The notes beneath the pieces are model-generated. The model was not told the DNA's origin and made no database searches. It saw nothing but the letters and a program-made list of their open reading frames with translations. Both the position numbers and the translations under genes were made by a program. From positions 310,001 to 374,000 of the forward strand of contig NZ_CP076135.1 of assembly GCF_018736105.1 (NCBI RefSeq): a stretch of 64,000 nucleotides of DNA. The letters run 5' to 3'. Positions within the stretch are counted from its first letter, which is position 1. The number at the start of each line of letters is the position of its first letter. Origin of the DNA: Bradyrhizobium sediminis. Lineage in GTDB: Bacteria; Pseudomonadota; Alphaproteobacteria; Rhizobiales; Xanthobacteraceae. Shown here piece after piece: positions 8,800 through 17,455 of the stretch.

Positions 8800-9384
8800 A
8801 TGTCCAAGCATATTGCACTCTTTTCCGCCGCCGCCTTCGGCGCCCTGGCTCTGACCGCCGCCGTCGTCGCGCCCGTCAGCGCGCAAGACAAGATGATGAA
8901 AAGCGAAATGTCCGGCGAGAAGACCGTGATGGTCGGCGGCGCCGCGATGTTCCCCTCGAAGAACATCATCCAGAACGCCGTCAACTCCAAGGATCACACC
9001 ACGCTGGTCGCGGCGGTGAAGGCCGCCGGCCTGGTTGCGACGCTGGAAGGCAAGGGCCCGTTCACGGTGTTCGCGCCGACCAACGCCGCCTTCGGCAAGC
9101 TGCCGGCCGGCACCGTCGACACCCTGGTGAAGCCCGAGAACAAGGCGACCCTCACCAAGATCCTCACCTACCACGTGGTTCCGGGCAAGCTCGAAGCCTC
9201 CAGCCTGACCGACGGCAAGAAGCTCAAGACCGCTGAAGGCGAGGAACTGACGGTGAAGCTCCAGGACGGCAAGGTCTGGATCGTCGACGTCAAGGGCGGC
9301 ACCTCGATGGTGACGATCTCGAACGTCAATCAGTCGAACGGCGTGATCCACGTGGTCGACACCGTCCTGATGCCGGCGTCGTAA
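8800..9384 (+). CDS. Secreted fasciclin-domain protein
   Basis: The 194-residue protein starts with a clear Sec signal peptide (MSKHIALFSAAAFGALALTA, cleaved after VSAQ at about residue 25). One FAS1 domain follows: SKDHTTLVAAVKAAGL, then the H1 motif FTVFAPTNAAFGKLP, then the YHVVPGK stretch, and finally GVIHVVDTVLMP. FAS1 proteins are periplasmic or surface adhesion-type proteins. ATG 8800 is preferred because it begins the signal peptide and follows GGGAGACG. A strong intrinsic terminator follows at 9428-9456, so it is probably monocistronic, although the cytochrome b561 and molybdoenzyme genes downstream recur near such genes. Confidence 0.93.
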   Translation: MSKHIALFSAAAFGALALTAAVVAPVSAQDKMMKSEMSGEKTVMVGGAAMFPSKNIIQNAVNSKDHTTLVAAVKAAGLVATLEGKGPFTVFAPTNAAFGKLPAGTVDTLVKPENKATLTKILTYHVVPGKLEASSLTDGKKLKTAEGEELTVKLQDGKVWIVDVKGGTSMVTISNVNQSNGVIHVVDTVLMPAS

Positions 9385-9427
9385 TACCGCAGGTATCCTG
9401 ACCTTGTCCCAACAGGATGCGCGAGGC

Positions 9428-9456
9428 GCGAGCCGGGGCAACCCGGCTCGCTTTTT
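9428..9456 (+). terminator. Intrinsic terminator after the fasciclin gene
   Basis: A 10-bp perfect stem (GCGAGCCGGG with its complement), loop GCAA, then TTTTT. It ends transcription from the fasciclin gene. Confidence 0.9.
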
Positions 9457-9577
9457 CGTGATCGCCATGGGCCACGGGCATCAACCTGATAGCTGCCTTG
9501 GCAGTAACGAAGCGCCTTCCTCCGGCGTATAAGCACGTATCGGCCTCTTCTCAGCGTGGAACAGCCAGGGAATCACC

Positions 9578-10210
9578 ATGTCCAGCCTCGCAGTCAACGA
9601 CCGGCACGCCGCGGCCGCCACGCCGGCGAAGGTCATCCAGCCGGCCTGGGTCCGGACCCTGCACTGGATCAACGCGGTGGCGATGATCCTGATGATCATG
9701 TCGGGATGGCAGATCTACAACGCCTCGCCGCTGTTCGATTTCAAGTTCTCGAGCTCGATTACGCTGGGCGGCTGGCTCGGCGGCGCGCTGCTCTGGCATT
9801 TCGCGGCGATGTGGCTGCTGATGGTCAACGGCCTCGTCTACCTCGCGCTGGGTCTTGCAACCGGCCGTTTCCGCAAGAAGCTGCTGCCGATCACGCCGGA
9901 GGGCGTGATCTCCGATGCCAGGGCGGCGCTGACCGGCAAACTGTCGCACGACGACCTCACCAAATACAATTACGTGCAGAAGCTGCTCTATGCGGGGATC
10001 ATCGCGATCGGCGTCCTCGTCGTGCTGTCGGGTCTGGCGATCTGGAAGCCGGTGCAGCTGCAATATCTGACGGCGCTGTTCGGCGGCTATGATGCCGCGC
10101 GCTACGTCCACTTCATCTGCATGGCAGCGATCGTCGCGTTCCTGATCGTACATGTCGCGCTCGCGGTGCTGGTGCCGAAAAGCCTGCGCGCCATGGTCAT
10201 CGGCCGCTGA
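9578..10210 (+). CDS. Cytochrome b561-type membrane protein
   Basis: A 210-residue protein with four hydrophobic segments and the histidines expected of a di-heme cytochrome b: one in VRTLHWINA (helix 1), one in LLWHFAAMW (helix 2), and two in the last helix (HFICMAAIVAFLIVH). This is the Ni-hydrogenase/b561 type cytochrome b family. It lies 23 bases before a Tat-exported molybdopterin enzyme, so it most likely exchanges electrons between that periplasmic enzyme and the quinone pool or cytochrome c. The role is the same as that of MsrQ, but the fold is a different membrane family. Confidence 0.9.
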   Translation: MSSLAVNDRHAAAATPAKVIQPAWVRTLHWINAVAMILMIMSGWQIYNASPLFDFKFSSSITLGGWLGGALLWHFAAMWLLMVNGLVYLALGLATGRFRKKLLPITPEGVISDARAALTGKLSHDDLTKYNYVQKLLYAGIIAIGVLVVLSGLAIWKPVQLQYLTALFGGYDAARYVHFICMAAIVAFLIVHVALAVLVPKSLRAMVIGR

Positions 10211-10233
10211 GTCCAAATCTGGGAGCATCTATC

Positions 10234-11019
10234 ATGGGTCGACTTCGTTCGCTTCTGATATCAGGCGTCGACAAGCAGTTGCTGGTCAGGGACGCCACCA
10301 GGCTGATGCCGGACCTGACGCGCCGGCGCTTCATATCCGGCGGCGCCAGCCTCGGTGCGCTGACGCTGCTGACCGGCTGCGATGTCTCCGACTCGTTCTC
10401 CGCCGAGGAGATGCTGAAGCAGATCTCGAAATTCAATGACGGCGTGCAGGCGGCGATCTTCAATCCGAATGCGCTGGCGCCGACCTTTCCGGAAAGCGCC
10501 ATCACCAAGCCGTTCCCGTTCAACGCCTACTACGGGCTCGACGACGCGCCTGATATCGACGGCAAGGAATGGAAATTCGAGGTGCGCGGTCTCGTCGACA
10601 ACAAGAAATCATGGACGCTGGAGGAGCTTTACAAGCTGCCTCAGGTCAAGCAGGTCACCCGCCATATCTGCGTCGAGGGCTGGAGCGCGATCGGAAGCTG
10701 GACCGGCACGCCGCTGCGCGATTTCCTCAAGCTGGTCGGCGCCGACACAAGCGCGAAATACTGCTGGTTTCAGTGCGCCGATAAGGATGGCTATAACAGC
10801 CCGCTCGATATGCGCACCGCGCTGCATCCGCAGACCCAGATGACCTTCAAATTCGGCGACGAGATCCTGCCGCGCGCTTACGGCTATCCCATGAAGATTC
10901 GCGTGCCGACCAAACTCGGCTTCAAGAATCCGAAATACGTGGTCTCGATGGAAGTCACCAACGACTACAAGGGCGGCTTCTGGGAAGACCAGGGATACAA
11001 TTCGTTCAGCGGGAGCTAG
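10234..11019 (+). CDS. Tat-exported sulfite-oxidase-family molybdoenzyme
   Basis: The 261-residue protein has a twin-arginine motif TRRRFISGG near residue 29, a hydrophobic stretch, then LLTGC, which could be a lipobox, so a Tat lipoprotein is possible. The molybdenum-ligand cysteine sits in RHICVEGWSAIG (about residue 148), and IRVPTKLGFKNPK is typical of the MsrP/YedY-like branch of the sulfite oxidase superfamily. There is no dimerisation domain. Substrates in this branch include protein methionine sulfoxide, but the pairing with a b561 cytochrome rather than MsrQ leaves the reaction open. Confidence 0.88.
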   Translation: MGRLRSLLISGVDKQLLVRDATRLMPDLTRRRFISGGASLGALTLLTGCDVSDSFSAEEMLKQISKFNDGVQAAIFNPNALAPTFPESAITKPFPFNAYYGLDDAPDIDGKEWKFEVRGLVDNKKSWTLEELYKLPQVKQVTRHICVEGWSAIGSWTGTPLRDFLKLVGADTSAKYCWFQCADKDGYNSPLDMRTALHPQTQMTFKFGDEILPRAYGYPMKIRVPTKLGFKNPKYVVSMEVTNDYKGGFWEDQGYNSFSGS

Positions 11020-11028
11020 AGCGAGCGT

Positions 11029-11976
11029 TCATCTTCTTCTTCCCTCCCCACCACGCGCAAGGGCGTGTGGAGGGAGAGGAGACGACGAGGCGGCGTATCT
11101 CTTCGCCATCACGCCGTCGAATGCCATTTTCAGTTCGGCGATCGACGGCGCCAGCCCGGTGAATAGTTCGAAAGCGTCGGCGGCTTGATAGATTGCAAGT
11201 TCGCGCCCGGTCATCACGCAGGCGCCTTTGGCCTTTGCCGCGGTCAACAGGGGCGTCCAGAGCGGTGAATAGACCGCGTCGGCGACCCACAGCCCGGCAT
11301 GCAGCAGATTGTCCGGAACCGGCGTGTCAACACTCGGCAACATCCCGACCGGCGAGGCGTTGACCACTCCCGCGACACCGTGCAGCGCGTCCTCGACGTT
11401 GGGGGTAACGCTTGCCTTTGCGCCTATTTCTTCTTGGCCTTCCAGCCGGGCGGCCAGCTGCGCGGCCTTGGCGCGGTCGCTATCGAAGATCCGCAGTTCG
11501 GGGACGCCGAGCCCGGCCAGCGCGAACGCAATCGCCTTGCCGACACCGCCGGCGCCGATCACGGCGACGGCGCCGTGCGGGGAGGCCGTCACCAGTGGGG
11601 TAACGGCTCGTGCGAAACCTGACGTATCGGTGTTGTGGCCGATCAATCGCCCGTCGCGAACGATGACGGCATTGACGGCGCCGATCCGTGCCGCACCCGG
11701 CGATAGTTCATCGAGCAGATCGAGCACGGCTTCCTTGTAGGGAAAGGTGACGTTGATGCCGGTGAAACCCAGCCGCCGAACGCCCTCGAGCACCATCTTC
11801 AGCTCTTCGCGCCCGGCGCCGGCTATCTCGACGAGCTGATAATGGCAGCGAAGGCCCAGCGCCTCGGCGGCCCGCTCGTGCATGGCCGGCGCGGCCGACT
11901 GCGCGATCGGCGCGCCGAGCAAACCGGCAAGAAAGCGGCGACTTGAGGCGCGCGGGCTGTGCGTGGCGGATGTCAT
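11029..11976 (-). CDS. aroE: Shikimate 5-dehydrogenase
   Basis: A 315-residue NADP-dependent enzyme of the shikimate pathway. The catalytic lysine is in NVTFPYKE and the aspartate in HNTDTSGF; the nucleotide loop is VIGAGGVGKA, and the C-terminal AIYQAADAFELFTG is typical. The protein is long for the family (about 270-290). The first 16 residues are extra, and about 20 C-terminal residues after MAKRYA are translated from the palindromic repeat at 11041-11079. The start may be the ATG at 11976 or a GTG at 11988; neither has a strong ribosome-binding site. It converges with the molybdoenzyme gene, ending only nine bases from its stop. Confidence 0.92.
   Translation of the reverse strand: MTSATHSPRASSRRFLAGLLGAPIAQSAAPAMHERAAEALGLRCHYQLVEIAGAGREELKMVLEGVRRLGFTGINVTFPYKEAVLDLLDELSPGAARIGAVNAVIVRDGRLIGHNTDTSGFARAVTPLVTASPHGAVAVIGAGGVGKAIAFALAGLGVPELRIFDSDRAKAAQLAARLEGQEEIGAKASVTPNVEDALHGVAGVVNASPVGMLPSVDTPVPDNLLHAGLWVADAVYSPLWTPLLTAAKAKGACVMTGRELAIYQAADAFELFTGLAPSIAELKMAFDGVMAKRYAASSSPLPPHALARGGEGRRR
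11041..11079. repeat. GC-rich palindromic element, type C, inside the aroE 3' end
   Basis: Inverted repeat built from CTCCCCACCACGCGC and a near complement. It is a second copy of the element at 7597-7638, with a few changes in both arms. It is read through by aroE and supplies that gene's last codons. Confidence 0.75.
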
Positions 11977-12066
11977 CGTCTCAGGCACCAGGCATCGAGA
12001 TCGGTCGTGCAGAATAGCATATCAAGACCAAGTCGCGCACAGCGCAACAAGGCGCCCTGACCGGAT

Positions 12067-13257
12067 CTATGATTTCCGAGCCAGCCGTCCCTGAAACGCC
12101 GCGGCGATCGCGCCCACCGCCAGCATCGCCGCCGAGACGTTCAGCGCATAGGACAGGCTGCCCATCGCGTCCGTGACGGCGCCGACCGCGATCGGCCCCA
12201 GTGTCTGGCCGATTCCGAACGCGATGGTCATCGCCGCGATGCCGGCCGGCCACGCCGCCGGCGGATAGTTGAAGCGGACGAAGGCGGTGGTCGATCCGAC
12301 CACGGCAAAAAAGGCGACGCCGAACACCAGCGCCGAGATCGCCAGCAGGAATGCGGAATGGCCGAAAATCGGCAGCGCCGCCCCGACCGCGTTGACGCCG
12401 AGAATGACGGTCGTGGAAAGGCCGCCGCGGTCGAGCGCCAGCACGCGGCGCCATACCCAGGGCGTGACGAAGGCGCTGAGGCCGATCAGGCTCCAGAACG
12501 CGCTTTGCGCCGCAGCGCCCCCGCCGGCGTCGCGGACATAGGCGATCATGAACGTCATGTAGGCGATGTACCCGGCGCCGAACAGAAAATAGCCGATGAG
12601 ATAGATCAGCACCGGGCGGATCGCGAATTTGGTGGCCGCCGCATCGCCGATGCTGGCGGTGGTATCGAGCGGCGCCAGCAGCAGCGGAACGGTCATGGCG
12701 ACCGCGAGCAATGTCATCGCCCACCACACGATCCACCACGATCCCGGCCCGAACGCCTGCAGCACGAACGGCGCGACCAGCCCTGACGACAGGATGCCGA
12801 CCCCCGGCCCGGCGTAGAACAGGCTCAGCAGGAAATTGGCGCGTTCGGGCCGCGATTGCGCGATGGTCGCCGCCAGCGCCCCGCCGCCGACGAAACCTGC
12901 GGCCGCGCCGAGCCCCGCCAGCAGCCGCGCGAAACTCAGCACGATGAAATTGTCCGAGAAGGCGCACAGCGCCAGCGACAGCACGCAGGCGAGCGTTCCC
13001 CAGCGCACCGTTGCTGCGAGGCCGAAGCGCTTGATCAGGCGCGAGGCGGCCAATGCACCGGCGAGATAACCGGCGGCGTTGATGGTGTTCATGAAACCCG
13101 CCGCGGAATAGGACCAGCCGAGCGTGTCGCGCATGTCCGGCAGCACCAGCGCATAGGCGAAGCGGCCGATGCCGAGACCGACGGTGGGCCCTAGCGACAG
13201 GATCAGGATCAGCCGCGCGGGGTGCGGATAGGGATTGGAATGATCAGGAGATTTCAC
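12067..13257 (-). CDS. MFS transporter, YbfB/YjiJ-type
   Basis: A 396-residue major facilitator protein with about twelve transmembrane helices. The N-terminal helix LSLGPTVGLGIGRFAYALVLP matches the YbfB/YjiJ family (Pfam MFS_4), in which the GxGRFAY pattern is typical. Substrate unknown. The longest frame starts at 13359, but the extra residues are Arg/Ser-rich. A GTG at 13257 with GGAG seven bases upstream is preferred. It lies 90 bases upstream of aroE on the same strand and has no other obvious partner. Confidence 0.85.
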   Translation of the reverse strand: MKSPDHSNPYPHPARLILILSLGPTVGLGIGRFAYALVLPDMRDTLGWSYSAAGFMNTINAAGYLAGALAASRLIKRFGLAATVRWGTLACVLSLALCAFSDNFIVLSFARLLAGLGAAAGFVGGGALAATIAQSRPERANFLLSLFYAGPGVGILSSGLVAPFVLQAFGPGSWWIVWWAMTLLAVAMTVPLLLAPLDTTASIGDAAATKFAIRPVLIYLIGYFLFGAGYIAYMTFMIAYVRDAGGGAAAQSAFWSLIGLSAFVTPWVWRRVLALDRGGLSTTVILGVNAVGAALPIFGHSAFLLAISALVFGVAFFAVVGSTTAFVRFNYPPAAWPAGIAAMTIAFGIGQTLGPIAVGAVTDAMGSLSYALNVSAAMLAVGAIAAAFQGRLARKS

Positions 13258-13454
13258 GCAAGGCTCCGGCAGCGAGGTTATCGCAGACGATGCGGATCGT
13301 TCGCAACGGCACTGGCCGCGTGGCTGCCAGACGCTCGCCGCAGTACAGTCCGAGGGCATCCCTTGTCGCCGGTGCTATCTCCAGCCTTGACACCCCCACG
13401 CATGGATGACACCGTCAACGTAAGGTTGATTCATCTATTTCGATCGTTTCGCCG

Positions 13455-14747
13455 ATGTTTATTTCTCCGAGTTTGGTATTCGTTGCTGGTCTTGTCGTTA
13501 TCGTTCTGGTCGCTGGCGCGCTGGTTGCGAGGATCAGGCAACTCGACGCAATTGAACGCTCAATCGAACATCTTGAGGACAAGGCTCAGCGGACGCGTCT
13601 GAGACTCGATGTTCTTTCGATCCGAAGCAACGTCCACGCGCTTGTGTTGATCTCCGCCGTGGCTTTCCTGCCAGCGTTGTTCGAGGTCCGGAAATCGCTC
13701 ACATCCGAGAACACCGAGGGGCGGTTGACATCGAGGGAGCTTGCGCCATCGATTGATCGGGAATTGCAGAAGCAGCAGCATCAACAGATCATAGATGCGA
13801 TCCGCAGCCTACGCCCCGATACGCCGTCTCAGTTTGAGAGGCAGACGCAGGCCAAATTGGCCGAGTTGGAGGAGCAGCTGAAGCAACGCCGTCCGGACAT
13901 GCCGGGCGAGGTGGCTGTCACGAACTCGTCCGTCATGTCATCACTGGTATCATTGATCACCGGCTTCGGCTTCGTCGTGTTGGTAGCTTGTACGGTGGCG
14001 ATCCTGGCATTCCTCTATCTTCTATGGTCCAACGAATCGATACGGACGCCGGCCTATGCCGTCGCATCAGCGGCCGTCGTCGGTGGCTCGGTCTGGAGCG
14101 GCGCCACGCTGCTCAAGGATGTCAGCCTCATCAAAAAAGTCGATTCCCTGATCAAGTTCGAATACAGACCGGAATTGAAATCGGGCCCAACGTCCGAGCC
14201 GCAGTCGACGGATATCAAGCTCGACCTCAACCTTCAGCTCGCGAACCTGCCTTTCGTGAAGATGGCCTGTGGCGACGACTACGCCGGTAGTGGGCGGATT
14301 AGTCCGTTCGAGGATGGAACGAGCAGATTGGTGGGTGAGCCGTTTGCGAAGCTTAACAGGATGGCGAATTCCCTGGCTGCCGACGTCGTCGCAGGTCGCA
14401 TCATTGCAATTGTGCTGACCGGTTCGGCCGACAGGCGGCCTTTGAAAGCGGCGACGGCGACGGAGTTTAATTCGAATCAGGGTCTGGCGGAGGCACGGGT
14501 TGCGGTCGTGCGAAAGCAAATTGAGAAAGAACTTGACGAATTGGCGGAGAAGCGCAGGGAGAAGATCAGGGCGCCATCCATCATTGAATCATATGCGGGT
14601 CCTACAACAACGCACGCAAATCTGCCGATTACCCGACTTTCCGCTGATCGCGCGGTCCAGGTTTGCGTGCTCCTGAATTCCGAGAAACCGGCAACGCCGT
14701 CAGCTTTGCCGACGTCGCCAGCGAACGATCCGCCGCCGCCCAGGTGA
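13455..14747 (+). CDS. Uncharacterised four-helix membrane protein with OmpA-like tail
   Basis: I do not recognise this 430-residue protein. Hydrophobic helices lie at about residues 3-25, 60-80, 165-192 and 200-222. A short coiled-coil-like stretch follows the first (RQLDAIERSIEHLEDKAQRTR), and a charged Gln/Glu/Lys-rich region of about 80 residues (KQQHQQIIDAIRS, KLAELEEQLKQR) lies between the second and third. The last 180 residues are soluble. IIAIVLTGSADRRP, then NQGLAEARVAVVRKQIEKEL, and ADRAVQVCVLL near the end, resemble a degenerate OmpA C-terminal peptidoglycan-binding fold. The tail ends in a proline run. Base composition looks lower in GC than the neighbours and codon use is less biased. 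It lies between an MFS gene and a decaying EamA gene, which suggests a lineage-specific or acquired gene. Confidence 0.7.
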   Translation: MFISPSLVFVAGLVVIVLVAGALVARIRQLDAIERSIEHLEDKAQRTRLRLDVLSIRSNVHALVLISAVAFLPALFEVRKSLTSENTEGRLTSRELAPSIDRELQKQQHQQIIDAIRSLRPDTPSQFERQTQAKLAELEEQLKQRRPDMPGEVAVTNSSVMSSLVSLITGFGFVVLVACTVAILAFLYLLWSNESIRTPAYAVASAAVVGGSVWSGATLLKDVSLIKKVDSLIKFEYRPELKSGPTSEPQSTDIKLDLNLQLANLPFVKMACGDDYAGSGRISPFEDGTSRLVGEPFAKLNRMANSLAADVVAGRIIAIVLTGSADRRPLKAATATEFNSNQGLAEARVAVVRKQIEKELDELAEKRREKIRAPSIIESYAGPTTTHANLPITRLSADRAVQVCVLLNSEKPATPSALPTSPANDPPPPR

Positions 14748-14751
14748 TTTC

Positions 14752-15616
14752 CTAGCCCGCCAGCACCAGCGCGACGCCGGCCACGGTGAGCACGGTGCCG
14801 CCGACGATCCGCGCGGTGATCACGATGTGCTTGAGCATGATCATGCTCAGCAGCACGGTGACCAGTGGGTAGACCGCGACGATCGGTGCGACCAGCGTGA
14901 TCGGTCCGTGGCGCACGGCGGAAAACATCGACAGCGTGGCGAGGCCGTTGACAATACCGGTGACAGCAAACCACGAGATGCCGGATGCCGGTGCCTTCGC
15001 GACAAAGGTTCCCTCGCGCACGCGGCCAACACCACCAGGGACGACATGACATGGCCGATCAGGCAGGCCCAGAGCGGGCTCGGCCACACTTCGAGCCCGA
15101 GCTTGACGACCGGCGGTATGACGCCGCGGACCAGCGCGGCGGCCAGCGGCAACAGTAGCGCCCAGCTTCGCCAGTGTCCGAGGTCACGCGGCCGGGTGAC
15201 GCTGATGATGACGGCGCCATCACCGCGATCATGAGGCCGGCCAATTGCACGGCCCGCAACGGCTCGTGCAGCAGCACGACGGCGAGCGAAACCGAGAACA
15301 ATGGCGCGAGATTGCTGAGCGTCGAGGTGATGACCGGCCCGAGTGCGCGGTTGGAGGCAAACGCAAGCAGCGTCAGCCTCGCCGGAAAGAACAGGCCGAT
15401 GGCGGCGGAGATCGGCAGGCCGCGCCAGACCACCGGCTCGCCGGCGAGCAGGATCGGCGAGAGCACGAGGAACAGCAGCGTGAAGGCGGGGACGCTGACG
15501 GCAGCACCCGCCAGCGGCTCCATGGTCCGCAGGCCGAGTTGCGAGGTCACCACGCCGGCGCCCAGAAAGGCCGCCGACGCAAAGGCAAACAGGATGGCTG
15601 CGGTCATGCGTTCCAT
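14752..15616 (-). pseudogene. EamA/DMT-family permease with two frameshifts
   Basis: The ten-helix permease is split over three reading frames. The first part, MERMTAAILFAF to AGLMIAVMA, ends near 15215. The next part (VIISVTRPRDLGHW to LVVLAACA) continues in a second frame to about 15020. The last part (REGTFVAKAP to VAGVALVLAG) is in the third frame and ends at 14752. Both changes are consistent with loss of one base each, near GCGCCGTC and GCCGCGTGCGCG, so the intact protein is not made. Together the pieces cover two complete EamA repeats, so decay is recent or the changes are sequencing errors. It ends five bases from the convergent membrane-protein gene. Confidence 0.85.
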
Positions 15617-15730
15617 CTTACGACGGGTATTGAAACCGATTTTCTCGCCCATGGCGAGCGTCTTGCCAATCTTCTCGCGGCGTTCTAGCACTCCGCCCGC
15701 CCGCAAATTGGAGCAAAACGAGGACCCGAC

Positions 15731-16843
15731 ATGGCGACCCATAAACTGCTGCTTCTCCCCGGCGACGGCATCGGCCCCGAAGTGATGGCGGAGGTGAAGC
15801 GCCTGATCGACTGGCTCAACGCGCAGGGCATTGCGCATTTCGCGACCGAGCAGGGGCTGGTCGGCGGCTCGGCCTATGACGCCAGCAAGCAGAGCATTAC
15901 CGATGCCACCATGGCGCTGGCGACGGCCGCCGACGCCGTGATCTTCGGCGCGGTCGGCGGTCCGAAATGGGACAGCGTTCCCTATGACGCGCGCCCCGAG
16001 GCCGGGCTGTTGCGGCTGCGCAAGGATCTCGCTCTGTTCGCCAATCTGCGCCCGGCAGTGTGTTATCCGGCGCTGGCCGACGCCTCGAGCCTGAAGCGCG
16101 AAGTGGTCGAGGGCCTCGACATCATGATCGTGCGCGAACTCACCGGCGGCGTCTATTTCGGCGAGCCGAAGACCATCACCGATCTCGGCAACGGCCAGAA
16201 GCGCGCCATCGACACCCAGGTTTACGACACCTATGAAATCGAGCGCATTGCGCGGGTCGCGTTCGATCTGGCGCGCAAGCGCCGCAACAAGCTGACCTCG
16301 ATGGAAAAGCGCAACGTCATGAAGTCGGGCGTGCTCTGGAACGAGGTGGTCACCCAGGTCCATGCGCGCGAATACAAGGACGTCCAGCTCGAGCATCAAC
16401 TGGCCGATTCCGGCGGCATGAATCTGGTGAAATGGCCGAAGCAGTTCGACGTCATCGTGACCGACAACCTGTTCGGCGACATGCTCTCCGACATCGCGGC
16501 GATGCTGACGGGCTCGCTCGGCATGCTGCCGTCGGCTTCGCTCGGCGAGGTCGACGTCAAGACCAAGAAGCGCAGGGCGTTGTACGAGCCGGTGCACGGC
16601 TCGGCGCCGGATATCGCGGGGACAGGTGCTGCCAATCCGATCGCGATGATCGCCTCGTTCGGAATGGCGCTGCGCTATTCGTTCGACATGGGGGCGCTGG
16701 CCGACAAGCTCGATGCCGCGATTGCGGCCGTGCTCGCCAACGGCCTGCGCACCGCCGACATCAAGTCGGAGGGCACCACGTCAGTCAGCACGACGCAGAT
16801 GGGTGAGGCTATTCTGAAAGAGCTGCAGGCGTTGCACGCCTAA
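15731..16843 (+). CDS. leuB: 3-isopropylmalate dehydrogenase
   Basis: The 370-residue enzyme oxidatively decarboxylates 3-isopropylmalate in leucine synthesis. Diagnostic features are [11 protein letters not shown] at the N-terminus, [12 protein letters not shown] (about residue 140), the catalytic Lys/Asp region including [10 protein letters not shown] near 245, and the NAD-selective [12 protein letters not shown] near 285. It is monocistronic, with its own terminator at 16866-16892. leuD and leuC lie 7 and 11 kb away on the other strand, so the leucine genes are dispersed, as is usual in Rhizobiales. Confidence 0.98.
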   Translation: MATHKLLLLPGDGIGPEVMAEVKRLIDWLNAQGIAHFATEQGLVGGSAYDASKQSITDATMALATAADAVIFGAVGGPKWDSVPYDARPEAGLLRLRKDLALFANLRPAVCYPALADASSLKREVVEGLDIMIVRELTGGVYFGEPKTITDLGNGQKRAIDTQVYDTYEIERIARVAFDLARKRRNKLTSMEKRNVMKSGVLWNEVVTQVHAREYKDVQLEHQLADSGGMNLVKWPKQFDVIVTDNLFGDMLSDIAAMLTGSLGMLPSASLGEVDVKTKKRRALYEPVHGSAPDIAGTGAANPIAMIASFGMALRYSFDMGALADKLDAAIAAVLANGLRTADIKSEGTTSVSTTQMGEAILKELQALHA

Positions 16844-16865
16844 GCAACGATTGCACCCGCCATAA

Positions 16866-16892
16866 AAAATGCCCGGCTTGGCCGGGCATTTT
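16866..16892. terminator. Bidirectional intrinsic terminator after leuB
   Basis: AAAATGCCCGGC-TTG-GCCGGGCATTTT forms a 12-bp perfect stem with A and T runs on both flanks. It can end leuB on the plus strand and the opposing hypothetical gene on the minus strand. Confidence 0.9.
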
Positions 16893-16909
16893 CGTCTGAA
16901 GCGATGCGC

Positions 16910-17296
16910 TCAATACAGCGGGAACCGCTGCGGATATCCGCCCATGTCCGACGGCGGGTTCAACGGCTGGCGGTCGATCGGGCGGTTCAGGTTCTCGCGG
17001 GCGAACGATGGGTAGCCGAGTTCCGGCGGAAATGCGTAATCCTGGAACTTGCGGTCACCGGGCAGCACTTCGGTGCCGGCATCGAGCCAGGAGCGTGTGG
17101 TGACGTAAACGCGGGTCCGCGGTCCCTGCTGGTAGGATCGGTTGGGACCGTTCGCGCCATAGTAGGGACGGCCGTTCCGGTCGTATCGCTGCTTGGTCTG
17201 CGCGCCCGCCGGCGTCATGTCGAAGCTGATTGCGACAACCGCGGTGGCGGCGAGCAAGGCTGCGAGCTTGGTCGCAGCGGGGAATTTCAGGGTCAT
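16910..17296 (-). CDS. Secreted hypothetical protein
   Basis: A 128-residue protein with an N-terminal signal peptide (MTLKFPAATKLAALLAATAV, cleavage probably after PAGAQ near residue 34). The mature part is rich in Tyr, Pro, Arg and Gly: RNGRPYYGANGP, VYVTTRSWLDAGTEVLPGDRKF, GYPSFARENLNRPID. I do not recognise a domain, but the pattern is that of small exported proteins common in Bradyrhizobium. The ATG at 17296 follows GAGGAC; an upstream start would remove the signal peptide from the N-terminus. It shares the terminator at 16866-16892 with leuB. Confidence 0.75.
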   Translation of the reverse strand: MTLKFPAATKLAALLAATAVVAISFDMTPAGAQTKQRYDRNGRPYYGANGPNRSYQQGPRTRVYVTTRSWLDAGTEVLPGDRKFQDYAFPPELGYPSFARENLNRPIDRQPLNPPSDMGGYPQRFPLY

Positions 17297-17455
17297 CAGG
17301 TCCTCACGGGCGGCCGGACCGCCATATCCGATTTGCAACCATCTTAGCTGCGGTGGGTATAGCGCCACTAGGTCAATTGGGCCACACCGCATCACAATAA
17401 TGCGGCGCGAAGCCGGGAAGTTGCATGAAAACCAATATCTTGCCGGAGTGCCGCC

